From Clostridium vitabionis (GTDB lineage Bacteria; Bacillota; Clostridia; Lachnospirales; Lachnospiraceae), in contig NZ_JADKQA010000005.1 of assembly GCF_015351765.1 (NCBI RefSeq), positions 62,001-126,000 of the forward strand: 64,000 nt of DNA, written 5' to 3'. A program made the position numbers and the translations under genes. Shown one piece after another: positions 32,774-41,880 of this stretch; position 1 is the first letter of the stretch; the number at the start of each line of letters is the position of its first letter. Under the pieces are notes generated by a model. That model worked only from the letters and a program-made list of their open reading frames with translations. It did no database searches and was not told where the DNA came from.

Positions 32774-34522
32774 TCACCTTCTATTGTTCGTCTCCCCCGG
32801 CATATTCCAGGCATGGTGATCCGTATGAAGCAGGTGCTCCGCCTTCTCGGAGAGAGGCTCGCCAAGGTAATCGCGGTAGACCGCCTTGATGGACGGATTC
32901 TCATGCGAGAAGCGCAGGTTGCTTCCCTGGTCCTGCATGTAGAGGATCGGGGCGCGCAGCGGGGCAAGCTCGAAGCCCTCGCGGATCGGCTGGCCGCCGC
33001 CGCCGACGCAGCCGCCGGGGCAGGCCATGACCTCGACGAAATCGTAGCTCGCCCTCCCCTTCCGGAGATCCTCGAGAAGCGCGCTCGCGTTGCCGAGGCC
33101 GTTGACCACGCAGACCCTGAGCTTCTGGCCGTTCCCGAGGTCAAATTCCGATTCCTTCCGCCCTTTCATGCCGCGGACTGCCTTGAACGCATCCGGGTTG
33201 GGGTTCTTTCCGTTGACAAAATAGTAGGCGCTCCGGAGAGCTGCCTCCATGACGCCGCCGGTCGCGCCGAAGATATTGCCGGCGCCGGAGCCGACCCCGA
33301 GCGGAAGATCCGGATCGGACTCGTTGAGCGCGGTGATATCGATGGAATCCGAGCGGATCAGGCGGGCAATCTCCCGCGTGGTCAGAACAACATCCACCTC
33401 AGGATCCCCTTCATCGTCCACCATATTCGGATAAGCTGCCTCCGCCTTCTTCGCGACGCAGGGCATGATGGAGACGCAGAAAATCTTCTTCGGCGACACG
33501 CCGAGGGTATCCGCGTAATAGCTCTTCGCGATCGCGCCGAACATCTGCTGCGGGGACTTTGATGTGGAGAGATTGTCCACAAAGTCCGGGTAATGCGCCT
33601 TGGCGAAGCGCACCCACCCCGGGCAGCAGGAGGTGAACATCGGGAATTTCGCCTTCTCCGGGTTCTTCAGCTTCTCCAGGAGCTCATTGGCCTCCTCCAT
33701 GATCGTGAGGTCAGCCGAGAAATCGGTGTCAAAGACATAGTCGAAGCCCATTTTCCGGAGGGCGGCCACCAGGCGGCGCAGCGTGGCGAATTCCGGGTTC
33801 ACCTTGAACGCCTCTCCCCAGGAGGTGCGGATCGACGGCGCGACCTGCGCAACCGTGATCACCTCCGGATCTTCCAGCGCGTCCAGCACGCGGTCTGTGT
33901 CATCCCGCTCGCGGAGTGCACCGACCGGACAGTGCGTGATACACTGACCGCAGAGGACGCAGTCCGCGTCCTCCAGGCGGTAAAGTCCGGAGACATCCAC
34001 CGTGGTCCGGGAGCCGGTATTCACCAGGTCCCAGATATGGGTATTCTGTACATGGTCGCAGACCTGGATGCAGCGCATGCACTTGATGCACTTTTCATAT
34101 TCGCGGATCAGCGGAAACTTCACACTCCCCCGCTTCTCCGGGATCGTCCGCTCATAGGGGACGCCGATGATATTCAGGTTGTTGGCCACCTTCTGCAGGC
34201 CGCAGGTGCCGCCGCGGTTGCAGATGGCACAGTTGGTATCGTGCTCGGAAAGAATCAGCTCCACATTGATTTTCCGGGTGTTGCGGACCTTCTTCGTGTT
34301 GGTGCGGATCACCATGCCCTCGGCCACCGGATTATTGCAGGCAGTAAAGAGGCGGGCATAGCCCTCCACCTCGACAACGCAGACCCTGCAGGCACCGATC
34401 TCGTTCAGATCCTTCATGAAGCAGAGCGTGGGGATGTGAATGCCGGCAAGCTTCGCGGCATCCAGGATCGTCGTGCCCTCCGGCACTTGAAGCTCCCTGC
34501 CGTCAATCGTTACATTTACCAT
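32774..34522 (-). CDS. hydA: [FeFe] hydrogenase, group A type
   Basis: A 582-residue soluble hydrogenase. Order: [2Fe-2S] ferredoxin domain (FMKDLNEIGACRVC), the His-Cys3 cluster region (HDTNCAICNRGGTCGLQ), two [4Fe-4S] motifs (CIKCMRCIQVC, CVLCGQCITHC), then the H-cluster domain with TSCCPGW, IMPCVAKKAEA and ACPGGCVGGGGQP. All expected ligands are present. It overlaps the upstream flavoprotein gene by 7 bp, so the two are probably partners. Maturases HydEFG are not in the window. Confidence 0.93.
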   Translation of the reverse strand: MVNVTIDGRELQVPEGTTILDAAKLAGIHIPTLCFMKDLNEIGACRVCVVEVEGYARLFTACNNPVAEGMVIRTNTKKVRNTRKINVELILSEHDTNCAICNRGGTCGLQKVANNLNIIGVPYERTIPEKRGSVKFPLIREYEKCIKCMRCIQVCDHVQNTHIWDLVNTGSRTTVDVSGLYRLEDADCVLCGQCITHCPVGALRERDDTDRVLDALEDPEVITVAQVAPSIRTSWGEAFKVNPEFATLRRLVAALRKMGFDYVFDTDFSADLTIMEEANELLEKLKNPEKAKFPMFTSCCPGWVRFAKAHYPDFVDNLSTSKSPQQMFGAIAKSYYADTLGVSPKKIFCVSIMPCVAKKAEAAYPNMVDDEGDPEVDVVLTTREIARLIRSDSIDITALNESDPDLPLGVGSGAGNIFGATGGVMEAALRSAYYFVNGKNPNPDAFKAVRGMKGRKESEFDLGNGQKLRVCVVNGLGNASALLEDLRKGRASYDFVEVMACPGGCVGGGGQPIREGFELAPLRAPILYMQDQGSNLRFSHENPSIKAVYRDYLGEPLSEKAEHLLHTDHHAWNMPGETNNRR

Positions 34523-36351
34523 TTTTCCTCTCTGCCTCCCTTAAATACACCGTAGCCGAAGTGATCGCAGTGGAGGCACCGGCCGGATTCCTGGCAGGCT
34601 TCCTCCCTCGTCATCGACAGTTCCATCAGGTCATAATCGTGGCGGCGCTCATCAGCCGGACGCTCCCGGAGGTTGATCCTGCCGCACGGCTTGTTGTCCG
34701 AGAATCTCACCGGCGGAACCTGGACGTCGGTCCGGATCTCATGGTTGAACCCGAGATAGTCGTCGATATTGGCAGCCGCTACCTTGCCCGCCGCGATGGC
34801 GCGGATGCAGGTTGCCGGGCCGGTCACGCAGTCGCCGCCCGCGAAGATGCCCTCCGCATCCCGGATACTGCTGGTGTCAAAGGCATCAATGCGCCCGCGC
34901 TGGAGCGGAAGGCCGAACTCGCCGAATTTCTGGGAATCGATGCCCTGGCCGACCGCGACGAGGACGCGGTCCACCGGCATGCGGATATCCTCCCTCTCGC
35001 TGGAAGGGATCGCCGACGGACGCCCGTCCTTCACATAGCTGGTCATCTGCTGGCGGTACCAGATCGCCGAGACATTTCCCTCCTCATCCTTCTCGATGCG
35101 GAGCGGGGAATCCAGCTCCATGACCTCGCAGCCGTCCGCGATGGCGCCCTCAACCTCCTCCGGAAGGGCTGTCATATCCAGGATTCTCCGCCGGTACAGG
35201 ATGCGGACTGTCCGCGCGCCGCAGCGCACCGCCGTCCGCGCGACATCCATGGCGACGTTGCCGCCGCCGACCACCGCGATATTGAGGCCGGTGAAATCCG
35301 GGTAAATGTTATCGCCGATATCTCTCAGCATCTCCACCGCCGAGATAACGCCCGCCGCGTCCTCGCCGTCGATGCCGATCTTCCGGTCTGTGTGTGCGCC
35401 GATGGCAACATAGAGCGCGTCGTACTGCTCCCGGATCTCCTCGATCGAGATATCCTTGCCGATGCTGACATTGGTCACTGCCTTGAATCCGGAGAGCTTC
35501 AAGCCCTCGATCTCATGATCCAGAACCTCGCGCGGAAGGCGATATGCCGGGATGCCGTAGCGGAGCATGCCGCCGAGCTGTTTTCTCTGCTCATAGACCG
35601 TCACGTCGTGGCCCATGATCGACAGGTAGTACGCGGCGGAAAGGCCGGACGGGCCGCCGCCGATGACCGCGACCTTCTTGCCCGTCGCCTCGTAGCGGCG
35701 CGGGGTCTTGATCTCGCCCTCGTTCTCCACGGCAAAGCGCTTGAGGCCGCGGATATTGATCGGCGCGTCGATCATGGTCCTGCGGCAGCGGACCTCGCAC
35801 GGATGCTCGCAGATCAGCGCGCAGGACGCCGGGAACGGATTGTCCTTGCGGATCAGGTTGACCGCATCCGCGTATCTCCCCTCGTGGACAAGGGCGACAT
35901 AGCCGGGCACATCCACGTGCGCCGGACACTGGGACACGCAGGGAACCGGCTGGTTCTGGAGACCCTTGCAGCGGTGCTTGGTGATGTGCTCGATATAATC
36001 GTCGCGGAACCCCTGGACGCCGCGCAGCACCATGTGGGCTGCCTCCGCGCCGATTGCACAGTCTGATGAGTAATAGACACTCTCTGCCGTACGCTCGATC
36101 AGGGTCAGGGTATCCATCGTCGCCGTCCCCTCGAGAACCGAATTGATCAGCCGCTCAAGCTGGCCGAGGCCGATCCGGCAGGGAACGCATTTCCCACAGG
36201 ACTGCGCATGACAGAGGTGGAGAAATGCCCACGCGAGATCCACAGGGCAGAGTCCCGGCTGGCTTGCCGTGATCCTGCGCTCCAGATCCTTATAGAGCTC
36301 CTCGACTGTCTTCTGCGCATTGTTCTGTGTCACAATGCTCAATCTGCTCAT
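34516..36351 (-). CDS. NuoF C-terminal/GltD-like NAD(P)H flavoprotein, partner of the hydrogenase
   Basis: A 611-residue protein. The N-terminal part (about 40-105) resembles the [4Fe-4S] end of NuoF (SCGKCVPCRIGLGQLERLI). Then come a GltD-type cysteine domain (CVSQCPAHVDVPGYV, CALICEHPCEVRC) and two nucleotide-binding domains (VAVIGGGPSGLSAAYYL for FAD, VAVVGGGNVAMDVARTA for NAD(P)H), ending with GRCLHCDHFGYG. It lacks the FMN domain of full NuoF. It likely feeds or drains electrons at HydA; bifurcation is possible but unproven. Confidence 0.85.
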   Translation of the reverse strand: MSRLSIVTQNNAQKTVEELYKDLERRITASQPGLCPVDLAWAFLHLCHAQSCGKCVPCRIGLGQLERLINSVLEGTATMDTLTLIERTAESVYYSSDCAIGAEAAHMVLRGVQGFRDDYIEHITKHRCKGLQNQPVPCVSQCPAHVDVPGYVALVHEGRYADAVNLIRKDNPFPASCALICEHPCEVRCRRTMIDAPINIRGLKRFAVENEGEIKTPRRYEATGKKVAVIGGGPSGLSAAYYLSIMGHDVTVYEQRKQLGGMLRYGIPAYRLPREVLDHEIEGLKLSGFKAVTNVSIGKDISIEEIREQYDALYVAIGAHTDRKIGIDGEDAAGVISAVEMLRDIGDNIYPDFTGLNIAVVGGGNVAMDVARTAVRCGARTVRILYRRRILDMTALPEEVEGAIADGCEVMELDSPLRIEKDEEGNVSAIWYRQQMTSYVKDGRPSAIPSSEREDIRMPVDRVLVAVGQGIDSQKFGEFGLPLQRGRIDAFDTSSIRDAEGIFAGGDCVTGPATCIRAIAAGKVAAANIDDYLGFNHEIRTDVQVPPVRFSDNKPCGRINLRERPADERRHDYDLMELSMTREEACQESGRCLHCDHFGYGVFKGGREEKW

Positions 36352-36416
36352 AACACTCTCCTTGTCTGCAGTCTATTTTTTCACGATATTGCTGAATTGA
36401 ATAGAACGTTGCTACA

Positions 36417-36422
36417 ATTATA
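36417..36422 (-). promoter_or_regulatory. Likely -10 box of the hydrogenase operon
   Basis: TATAAT on the minus strand (36422-36417), 66 bp ahead of the first start codon. I see no good -35 at 16-18 bp. Confidence 0.45.
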
Positions 36423-36565
36423 GGCGAAAATGCCCAATTTTTCCACCGACAATTCTATAGATTTTTCTTTGCCGTGATAAAAATATCCTATTCAGGGTTC
36501 CGCCTCCCGCGAAGCTTTGCCGCAGACAAGGAGAGGTTTGATGCCTGCAGCCTGCCTGAAATGAC

Positions 36566-36616
36566 GGGAAGCCCCCGCAAAACCGCCTTAAGGCAGCGGC
36601 TTCGCGGGGGCTTCCC
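36566..36616 (-). terminator. Strong terminator after pflB
   Basis: GGGAAGCCCCCGC (36566-36578) pairs fully with GCGGGGGCTTCCC (36604-36616); an inner CCGC/GCGG helix extends it. Confidence 0.75.
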
Positions 36617-36637
36617 CGGGATATACTTTTACTAAAA

Positions 36638-38923
36638 TCACATTCTCTCGTGCGCGTTTCTCGCGATGACGTCGAGCTGCTGCTCACGGGTGAGGTCAAT
36701 GAACTTCACCGCGTAACCGGAAACCCGGATCGTGAAGTTCGCGTACTCCGGCTTCTCCGGATGCGCCATGGCATCCTTCAACCGGTCAACGCCGAAGACA
36801 TTGACATTCAGATGATGCGCGCCCTGGTCGAAATAGCCGTCCATGACGTGAACCAGGTTCTCCGTGCGCTCCTCCTCGGTGTGGCCGAGCGCCGACGGGC
36901 TGATGGTCTGCGTGTTGGAAATGCCGTCCAGCGCGTACTCGTAGGGAAGCTTCGCCACCGAGTTCAGGGAGGCGAGAAGGCCGTTCTTCTCCGCACCGTA
37001 AGCCGGGTTTGCTCCGGGCGAAAATGGCGTGTATGCTGCCCTGCCGTCCGGAAGGGCGCCGGTAGCCTTACCGTAAACGACATTGGAGGTGATCGTCAGG
37101 ATCGATGTCGTCGCCTCGGAATTGCGGTAGGTGTGGTTCTTCTTCACCTTCGTGAGGAAGGTCTTGAGCAGCCAGACCGCGATCTCATCCGCACGCGCAT
37201 CGTCATTGCCGTAGCGCGGGAAGTCGCCCTCGATCCGGAAGTCCACGGCAACGCCTTCCTCATCGCGGATAGGGGTTACCTTGGCATACTTGATCGCGGA
37301 GAGGGAATCCACCACATGGGAGAAGCCGGCAATTCCCGTCGCGAAGGTCCGGCGGACATCCGTGTCGATGAGCGCCATTTCCGCCGCCTCATAGTAATAC
37401 TTATCGTGCATGTACTGGATCAGGTTCAGGATATTCACATAGAGGGAAGCCAGCCAGTCCAGCATCAGGTCGTACTTGTGCATCACCTCATCGTAGGAGA
37501 GCACATCAGCGGTGATCGGCGCAAGCTCCGGGCCGACCTGCATGTGGCGGCCGCTCTTGTCGCGGAACTTCTCATCCTTCCCGCCGTTGATCGCGTAGAG
37601 CAGGCACTTCGCCAGGTTCGCGCGCGCACCGAAGAACTGCATCTCCTTCCCCGTCTGCGTCGCGGAGACGCAGCAGCAGATGCTGTAATCGTCTCCCCAG
37701 ACCGGCTTCATCACGTCATCATTTTCATACTGGATCGCGGACGTATCCACGGAAATCTTCGCCGCGTACTTCTTGAAGCTCTCCGGGAGCTGCGAGGAAT
37801 AGAGCACCGTCAGGTTCGGCTCCGGAGACGGTCCCATATTTTCCAGCGTGTGCAGGAAGCGGAAGTCGTTCTTCGTCACCATCGACCTGCCGTCCATGCC
37901 GATGCCGGCAACCTCCAGCGTCGCCCACACCGGGTCGCCGGAGAACAGCTCATTGTAGGACGGGATCCGGGCAAATTTAACCATGCGGAACTTCATGACC
38001 ATGTGGTCGATCAGCTCCTGGGCCTCGCTCTCCGTGATGGCGCCCTCCTTGAGGTCGCGGTCGATATAGATGTCCAGGAAGGTGGAAATCCTGCCGACGC
38101 TCATCGCCGCGCCGTTCTGCGTCTTCACCGCGGCAAGATAGCCGAAGTAAACCCACTGCACGGCCTCCCTGGCATTCTTCGCCGGGGCGGAAATGTCATA
38201 GCCGTAGATCTCCGCCATCTTCTTCATGCCGCGCAGCGCCCGGATCTGCTCCGCGATCTCCTCGCGCTGGCGGATGATATCGTCGGTCATCACGCCGCAG
38301 CCGCAATTCTCCAGGTCTTCCTGCTTCTTCTCAATCAGAAAATCAATGCCGTAGAGGGCAACCCGGCGGTAATCGCCGACGATGCGGCCGCGGCCGTAGG
38401 TATCCGGAAGGCCGGTCACGATGTGGCTGTGGCGGGCGCGGCGCATCTCCGGGGTGTAGGCGTCAAACACCGCCTGGTTGTGGGTCTTGTGATAATCGGT
38501 GAAAATCTTGTGGAACTTGGGATTGACCGCATAGCCGTAGTTGGCGGCAGCTTCCTCCGCCATCTTGATGCCGCCGTAGGGCATGAAGGCACGCTTTAAC
38601 GGCTTGTCGGTCTGGAGGCCGACGATCTTCTCGAGATCTTTCATCGATTCATCGATATATCCCGGCCCATACGACGTGAGCCCGGAGACGATCTCCGTCT
38701 CGCACTCGAGGACGCCGCCCTTCGCGCGCTCCTCCTTCTGCAGCTCCTGGAGCTTTCCCCAGAGCTTATCCGTCGCCTCGGTCGGCCCGGCCAGGAAGGA
38801 AGCATCGCCGTCGTACGGCGTGTAATTCTTCTGGATAAATTCGCGGACGTTGACGTCATCTCTCCACTTTGTGCCCTGGAAGCCTCTCCAGGCATTTTCC
38901 CTGTTCCCGGTAAGCGTCTGCAT
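36638..38923 (-). CDS. pflB: Formate C-acetyltransferase (pyruvate formate-lyase)
   Basis: Splits pyruvate with CoA into acetyl-CoA and formate, the main anaerobic pyruvate route. Length is 761 residues. The catalytic cysteines lie in [12 protein letters not shown] (about 415-422) and the glycyl radical site in RVSGYAVKF near the C-terminus (about 737). GGAGGAGAG precedes the start. It lies 127 bp after pflA, the reverse of the common pflB-pflA order, with a hairpin in the gap. Confidence 0.96.
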   Translation of the reverse strand: MQTLTGNRENAWRGFQGTKWRDDVNVREFIQKNYTPYDGDASFLAGPTEATDKLWGKLQELQKEERAKGGVLECETEIVSGLTSYGPGYIDESMKDLEKIVGLQTDKPLKRAFMPYGGIKMAEEAAANYGYAVNPKFHKIFTDYHKTHNQAVFDAYTPEMRRARHSHIVTGLPDTYGRGRIVGDYRRVALYGIDFLIEKKQEDLENCGCGVMTDDIIRQREEIAEQIRALRGMKKMAEIYGYDISAPAKNAREAVQWVYFGYLAAVKTQNGAAMSVGRISTFLDIYIDRDLKEGAITESEAQELIDHMVMKFRMVKFARIPSYNELFSGDPVWATLEVAGIGMDGRSMVTKNDFRFLHTLENMGPSPEPNLTVLYSSQLPESFKKYAAKISVDTSAIQYENDDVMKPVWGDDYSICCCVSATQTGKEMQFFGARANLAKCLLYAINGGKDEKFRDKSGRHMQVGPELAPITADVLSYDEVMHKYDLMLDWLASLYVNILNLIQYMHDKYYYEAAEMALIDTDVRRTFATGIAGFSHVVDSLSAIKYAKVTPIRDEEGVAVDFRIEGDFPRYGNDDARADEIAVWLLKTFLTKVKKNHTYRNSEATTSILTITSNVVYGKATGALPDGRAAYTPFSPGANPAYGAEKNGLLASLNSVAKLPYEYALDGISNTQTISPSALGHTEEERTENLVHVMDGYFDQGAHHLNVNVFGVDRLKDAMAHPEKPEYANFTIRVSGYAVKFIDLTREQQLDVIARNAHERM

Positions 38924-39050
38924 ATATTCTCTCCTCCGTCTCCAGGCCGTGCGGCCTGCTCTCCCATAAAACCTGTTATCCTGTCTCAGCCTTCCCTGTG
39001 CGGGCGTGCTTCACCTTCTCGGTTCCCCGCACGGAAATCGCGGTATCTTC

Positions 39051-39794
39051 TCAGCCTTCCCCGCGCAGGATCCGCTGTGCTTTCTCCGCTTCCTCCGCGG
39101 TGGGCACCCTGACATCCCGAAGGGTGTACGGGATTCCGGCTTTTTCCCATTTGGGGACTGCCATGTTGTGGTACGGCAGAACCTCAATCTTCCTGACATT
39201 CTTCAGGGAGCGGAGAAACTCCGCCGTCTTCCTGAGGTCTTCTTCCCCGTCGGTGATCCCCGGGACGAGAACCTGGCGGATCCAAACCGGCTTTCCTCTG
39301 CCAGAAAGGTATCTCAGCATCGCGAGGATATTCCCGTTCGGCTTTCCGGTCAGCCACCGGTGCCTACCGGGATCGATGTGCTTGATATCCACAAGCAGGA
39401 GATCCGTGACGGCAAGCAGCCGGTCAAATTTCTCAAGGAAAACCGGATCTTCGGAAAATGGTTCCCCCGCCGTATCGATGCAGGTGCCAATCCCCCGGGC
39501 TTTCGCCTTCTCAAAAAGCTCTGTGAGAAAATCGATCTGCAGGAGAGGTTCCCCACCGCTGACCGTGATGCCGCCATCCTTTCCCCAGTAGCTCCGGTAG
39601 CGCTCCGCCTTGTCCAGGAGTTCATCCGCCGTCATCGCTGTGCCGCCGTCCGCTGACCAGGTGTCCACATTGTGGCAGTACCGGCACCGCAGATGACAGC
39701 CCATGAGGAAAATCACAAACCTCACGCCGGGACCGTCGACGGAACCGAACGTCTCGATTGAGTGAACTCTGCCCATTCCCGCTGTATCGGCCAT
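39051..39794 (-). CDS. pflA: Pyruvate formate-lyase activating enzyme
   Basis: Radical-SAM enzyme that installs the glycyl radical on PflB. The cluster motif is C33-x3-C37-x2-C40 (GCHLRCRYCHN). GGEP follows at ITVSGGEPLLQ. AAAGGAGG sets the start at 39794 (MADTAGMGRVHS, 247 residues). It is first in the pfl operon, directly behind the FNR-controlled promoter. Confidence 0.95.
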   Translation of the reverse strand: MADTAGMGRVHSIETFGSVDGPGVRFVIFLMGCHLRCRYCHNVDTWSADGGTAMTADELLDKAERYRSYWGKDGGITVSGGEPLLQIDFLTELFEKAKARGIGTCIDTAGEPFSEDPVFLEKFDRLLAVTDLLLVDIKHIDPGRHRWLTGKPNGNILAMLRYLSGRGKPVWIRQVLVPGITDGEEDLRKTAEFLRSLKNVRKIEVLPYHNMAVPKWEKAGIPYTLRDVRVPTAEEAEKAQRILRGEG

Positions 39795-39834
39795 TCCGTC
39801 CTCCTTTCCCAAAAGGCTTTCCCGTTACACCTGC

Positions 39835-39877
39835 ATCATAAGGGACGGGAGGGGGGTATTTCCTTGATTGGAATCAA
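39835..39877 (-). promoter_or_regulatory. Class II FNR-type promoter of pflA-pflB
   Basis: TTGATTGGAATCAA (39864-39877) is a perfect match to the FNR consensus TTGAT-N4-ATCAA. On the minus strand TATGAT (39840-39835) follows with 23 bp between, which puts the box centre about 42 bp upstream of the expected start: the class II activation position. There is no -35 box, as expected for activator dependence. A second, upstream TATAAT (39940-39935) could give a longer transcript. Confidence 0.8.
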
Positions 39878-39996
39878 GTTTTCAGGGGATTTGTTCCGGG
39901 GAGGCGGACCCCCTCGCGCAGCAATATTGTCTGAATTATATGTATTTATTGCTCAATAATGTATTATTTTTTATTTACCTTTTTTCTTTATCGCTA

Positions 39997-40025
39997 TTGA
40001 CAGACTGCACTTTTTCCTGTACAAT
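39997..40025 (+). promoter_or_regulatory. Promoter of the candidate small RNA
   Basis: Perfect TTGACA (39997-40002) and TACAAT (40020-40025) are 17 bp apart in very AT-rich DNA, divergent from pflA. Confidence 0.85.
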
Positions 40026-40031
40026 AAAGAC

Positions 40032-40220
40032 AGTTAAGGAAGACGAAGAAAGTTGAAGGGAGTAAAGAAGGCGGCGAGTGCTTCACCGGAATGAAAGCCT
40101 TCAAAGTTCAGAAAAGTTCCAAGACGAAAAACTGAATAGGAGGTAAGTTGTTATGGAGGAACCGTACAACTAAATGGCCCATCAATCAGAAGAGAAATGA
40201 TTGATGGGCCTTATTTTTTT
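40032..40220 (+). ncRNA. Candidate structured small RNA of about 190 nt
   Basis: Bounded by a strong promoter and a strong terminator (GGCCCATCAATCA pairing with 40198-40210, then a T-run). It has no credible ORF; the only one is a 6-codon frame (MEEPYN) behind AGGAGG that lies inside a hairpin. Helices seen: GAAGGC/GCCTTC around a GGCGAGTGCTTCACCGG loop region (about 40067-40102), TTCAG/CTGAA, and AGTTGT/ACAACT with an inner TGG/CC part (40146-40171). The first 35 nt are purine-rich. It could be a known clostridial RNA such as the raiA motif, but I cannot confirm that from memory. Confidence 0.65.
40176..40220 (+). terminator. Intrinsic terminator of the candidate small RNA
   Basis: A 13-bp perfect stem (40176-40188 with 40198-40210), a 9-nt loop and then TTATTTTTTT. 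Confidence 0.9.
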
Positions 40221-40395
40221 CTCCTATTCTTTAGCCCTTGTCAGCGCATGCCGGGGAGAGCCCGCAAAACCGTTTGCAAACAACAGTTTTGCGGGCTCTC
40301 CCCGGCTTTTTCCCAGGAAATCACCATCTCCTCCCCGACGCCGCCTTCTTCCCTGCCGGCTCGCGGTCCGCCCGGATACAGAAGCAACAGAATAT

Positions 40396-40510
40396 GCATA
40401 TATGCATATTTTTGACCGGCAAAAAGATGCATACTTGCATATTTTTGACCGGCAAAAAGATGCATACTTGCATATTTTTGACCGGTAAAAAGATGCGTGC
40501 TTGCGTATTT
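40396..40510 (+). repeat. 33-bp tandem repeat (3.5 units) upstream of the AAA ATPase
   Basis: Units at 40396-40428, 40429-40461 and 40462-40494, with a degraded half unit to 40510. Each holds GCATA-TTGCATA, then TTTTTGACCGGCAAAAA, which can fold as a small hairpin. Units differ at one to three positions. There are no spacers between units, so this is not CRISPR. It ends about 55 bp before the ATPase start and probably covers its promoter region. Confidence 0.9.
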
Positions 40511-40566
40511 TCTGCTATACTTCCCTTAAGGATCAAATACATTATCTCTCAGAAGGAGGAAGATCG

Positions 40567-41871
40567 ATGCTGCAACGAACTGTCGATGCCGAACTTCTCC
40601 GCTTTGCCGACTCCAAAGAAAAGAAATGCCTTGTCGTGCGCGGCGCGCGGCAGGTCGGTAAGACGTGGTCTGTCCGCAACCTGGGCAACTGTGGGAAATT
40701 TCCATCGTTCATCGAAATCAATTTTCTGAAATCCCCGGATTTGAAGAAAATCTTTTCCGGCAATCTGGATGTCGATACCCTTTTGCTGAACTTTTCCCTC
40801 TATCTGCCAAATAGAGCATTTATCCCGGGGAAAACTCTCCTCTTTCTGGATGAGATCCAGGAATGCCCGGAAGCCATCACCTCACTAAAATTCTGGGCGG
40901 AAGACGGCCGCTTCCGCGTAATTGCCAGCGGATCCATGCTCGGCATTGATTATAAGCGTCCCTCCTCCTATCCGGTTGGGTCTGTCCGCTATCTCGACAT
41001 GAGTTCCCTGAGCTTTTCGGAATTTCTCCAGGCAATCGGTGTGAATTCCCAACTGATTGATATACTGCGGGATTGTTTCCATCAGGGAAACCCAGTGCCG
41101 GATGCCATTCATCAGCAGATGATGAAATATCTGAAGCTCTACATCGCCATCGGCGGCATGCCGGAAGTGGTACAGCTTTACACGGATACAAACAGCTTTT
41201 CGGAAACCGACGTCCGCCAGCGGGAGATCCTGCAGGACTACCGCTATGACATCGCCCACTATGCGCCGCCGTCTGAAAAAATCAAAGCAGAAAAATGCTA
41301 CTTTTCTCTACCGGAACAGTTGGACAAGGAAAATCATAAGTTTCAGTATTCCATTGTCGAACCGCGAGGCACGAAACGAAAATTCGGATCAAGCATTGAC
41401 TGGCTGGAAAATGCGGACCTGGTCACCATCTGTCCGGCCGTAACCAAAATAGAAGCCCCTCTGAAGGATTTTTCCGATTCCGATAATTTCCGCCTCTATC
41501 CGCGAGACATCGGCCTGTTTCTGTCCATGTATGATTTTTCTATCAAGCAGAAACTCTTAACCGGAGGATCCGAGATCGGGCAGGCAAAAGGCGGCATCTA
41601 TGAGGCACTGATTGCTTGTATGCTTGCCCAAAACCGTCACAAACTCTATTTTTACAAGAATGATACCACAAAGCTGGAATTGGAATTCCTGATGGATTCC
41701 CCGGACGGGGTAATCCCAATCGAAGTCAAGGCAGGAAACAACCGGTCACGCTCGCTGGATCGGATCCTCCAGTCGGAAACGATTCCATACGGTTATAAAC
41801 TGATCTCCGGTAATGCCGGTATGACCGGCAAAAAGAGAAGTATCCCGCTGTATATGGCTATGTTCCTGTGA
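40567..41871 (+). CDS. AAA-family ATPase with DUF4143 domain
   Basis: A 434-residue protein: Walker A GARQVGKT (about 28-35), Walker B LLFLDEIQECP, arginine-type sensor region ASGSMLG, then a DUF4143 C-terminal part with a nuclease-like PIEVKAGNN (E-x-K) motif near 395. The family is common in accessory DNA and its role is unknown. AGAAGGAGG sets the start at 40567. It is convergent with the dehydratase activase, with only 9 bp between the stops. Confidence 0.85.
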   Translation: MLQRTVDAELLRFADSKEKKCLVVRGARQVGKTWSVRNLGNCGKFPSFIEINFLKSPDLKKIFSGNLDVDTLLLNFSLYLPNRAFIPGKTLLFLDEIQECPEAITSLKFWAEDGRFRVIASGSMLGIDYKRPSSYPVGSVRYLDMSSLSFSEFLQAIGVNSQLIDILRDCFHQGNPVPDAIHQQMMKYLKLYIAIGGMPEVVQLYTDTNSFSETDVRQREILQDYRYDIAHYAPPSEKIKAEKCYFSLPEQLDKENHKFQYSIVEPRGTKRKFGSSIDWLENADLVTICPAVTKIEAPLKDFSDSDNFRLYPRDIGLFLSMYDFSIKQKLLTGGSEIGQAKGGIYEALIACMLAQNRHKLYFYKNDTTKLELEFLMDSPDGVIPIEVKAGNNRSRSLDRILQSETIPYGYKLISGNAGMTGKKRSIPLYMAMFL

Positions 41872-41880
41872 CGAAAAATC

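Noticed and set aside
32770..33144. Extension of the LUD gene to a 327-residue protein
   Set aside because: The upstream part is an out-of-frame shadow of the hydA H-cluster domain; a ribosome binding site and ATG at 32769 give the normal LUD size.
40155..40172. A 6-codon leader peptide (MEEPYN) in the candidate RNA
   Set aside because: It lies within a stable hairpin that would hide the start codon, and no regulated gene follows before the terminator.
40396..40510. CRISPR-like array
   Set aside because: Units follow each other without spacers and no cas genes are present; this is a plain tandem repeat.
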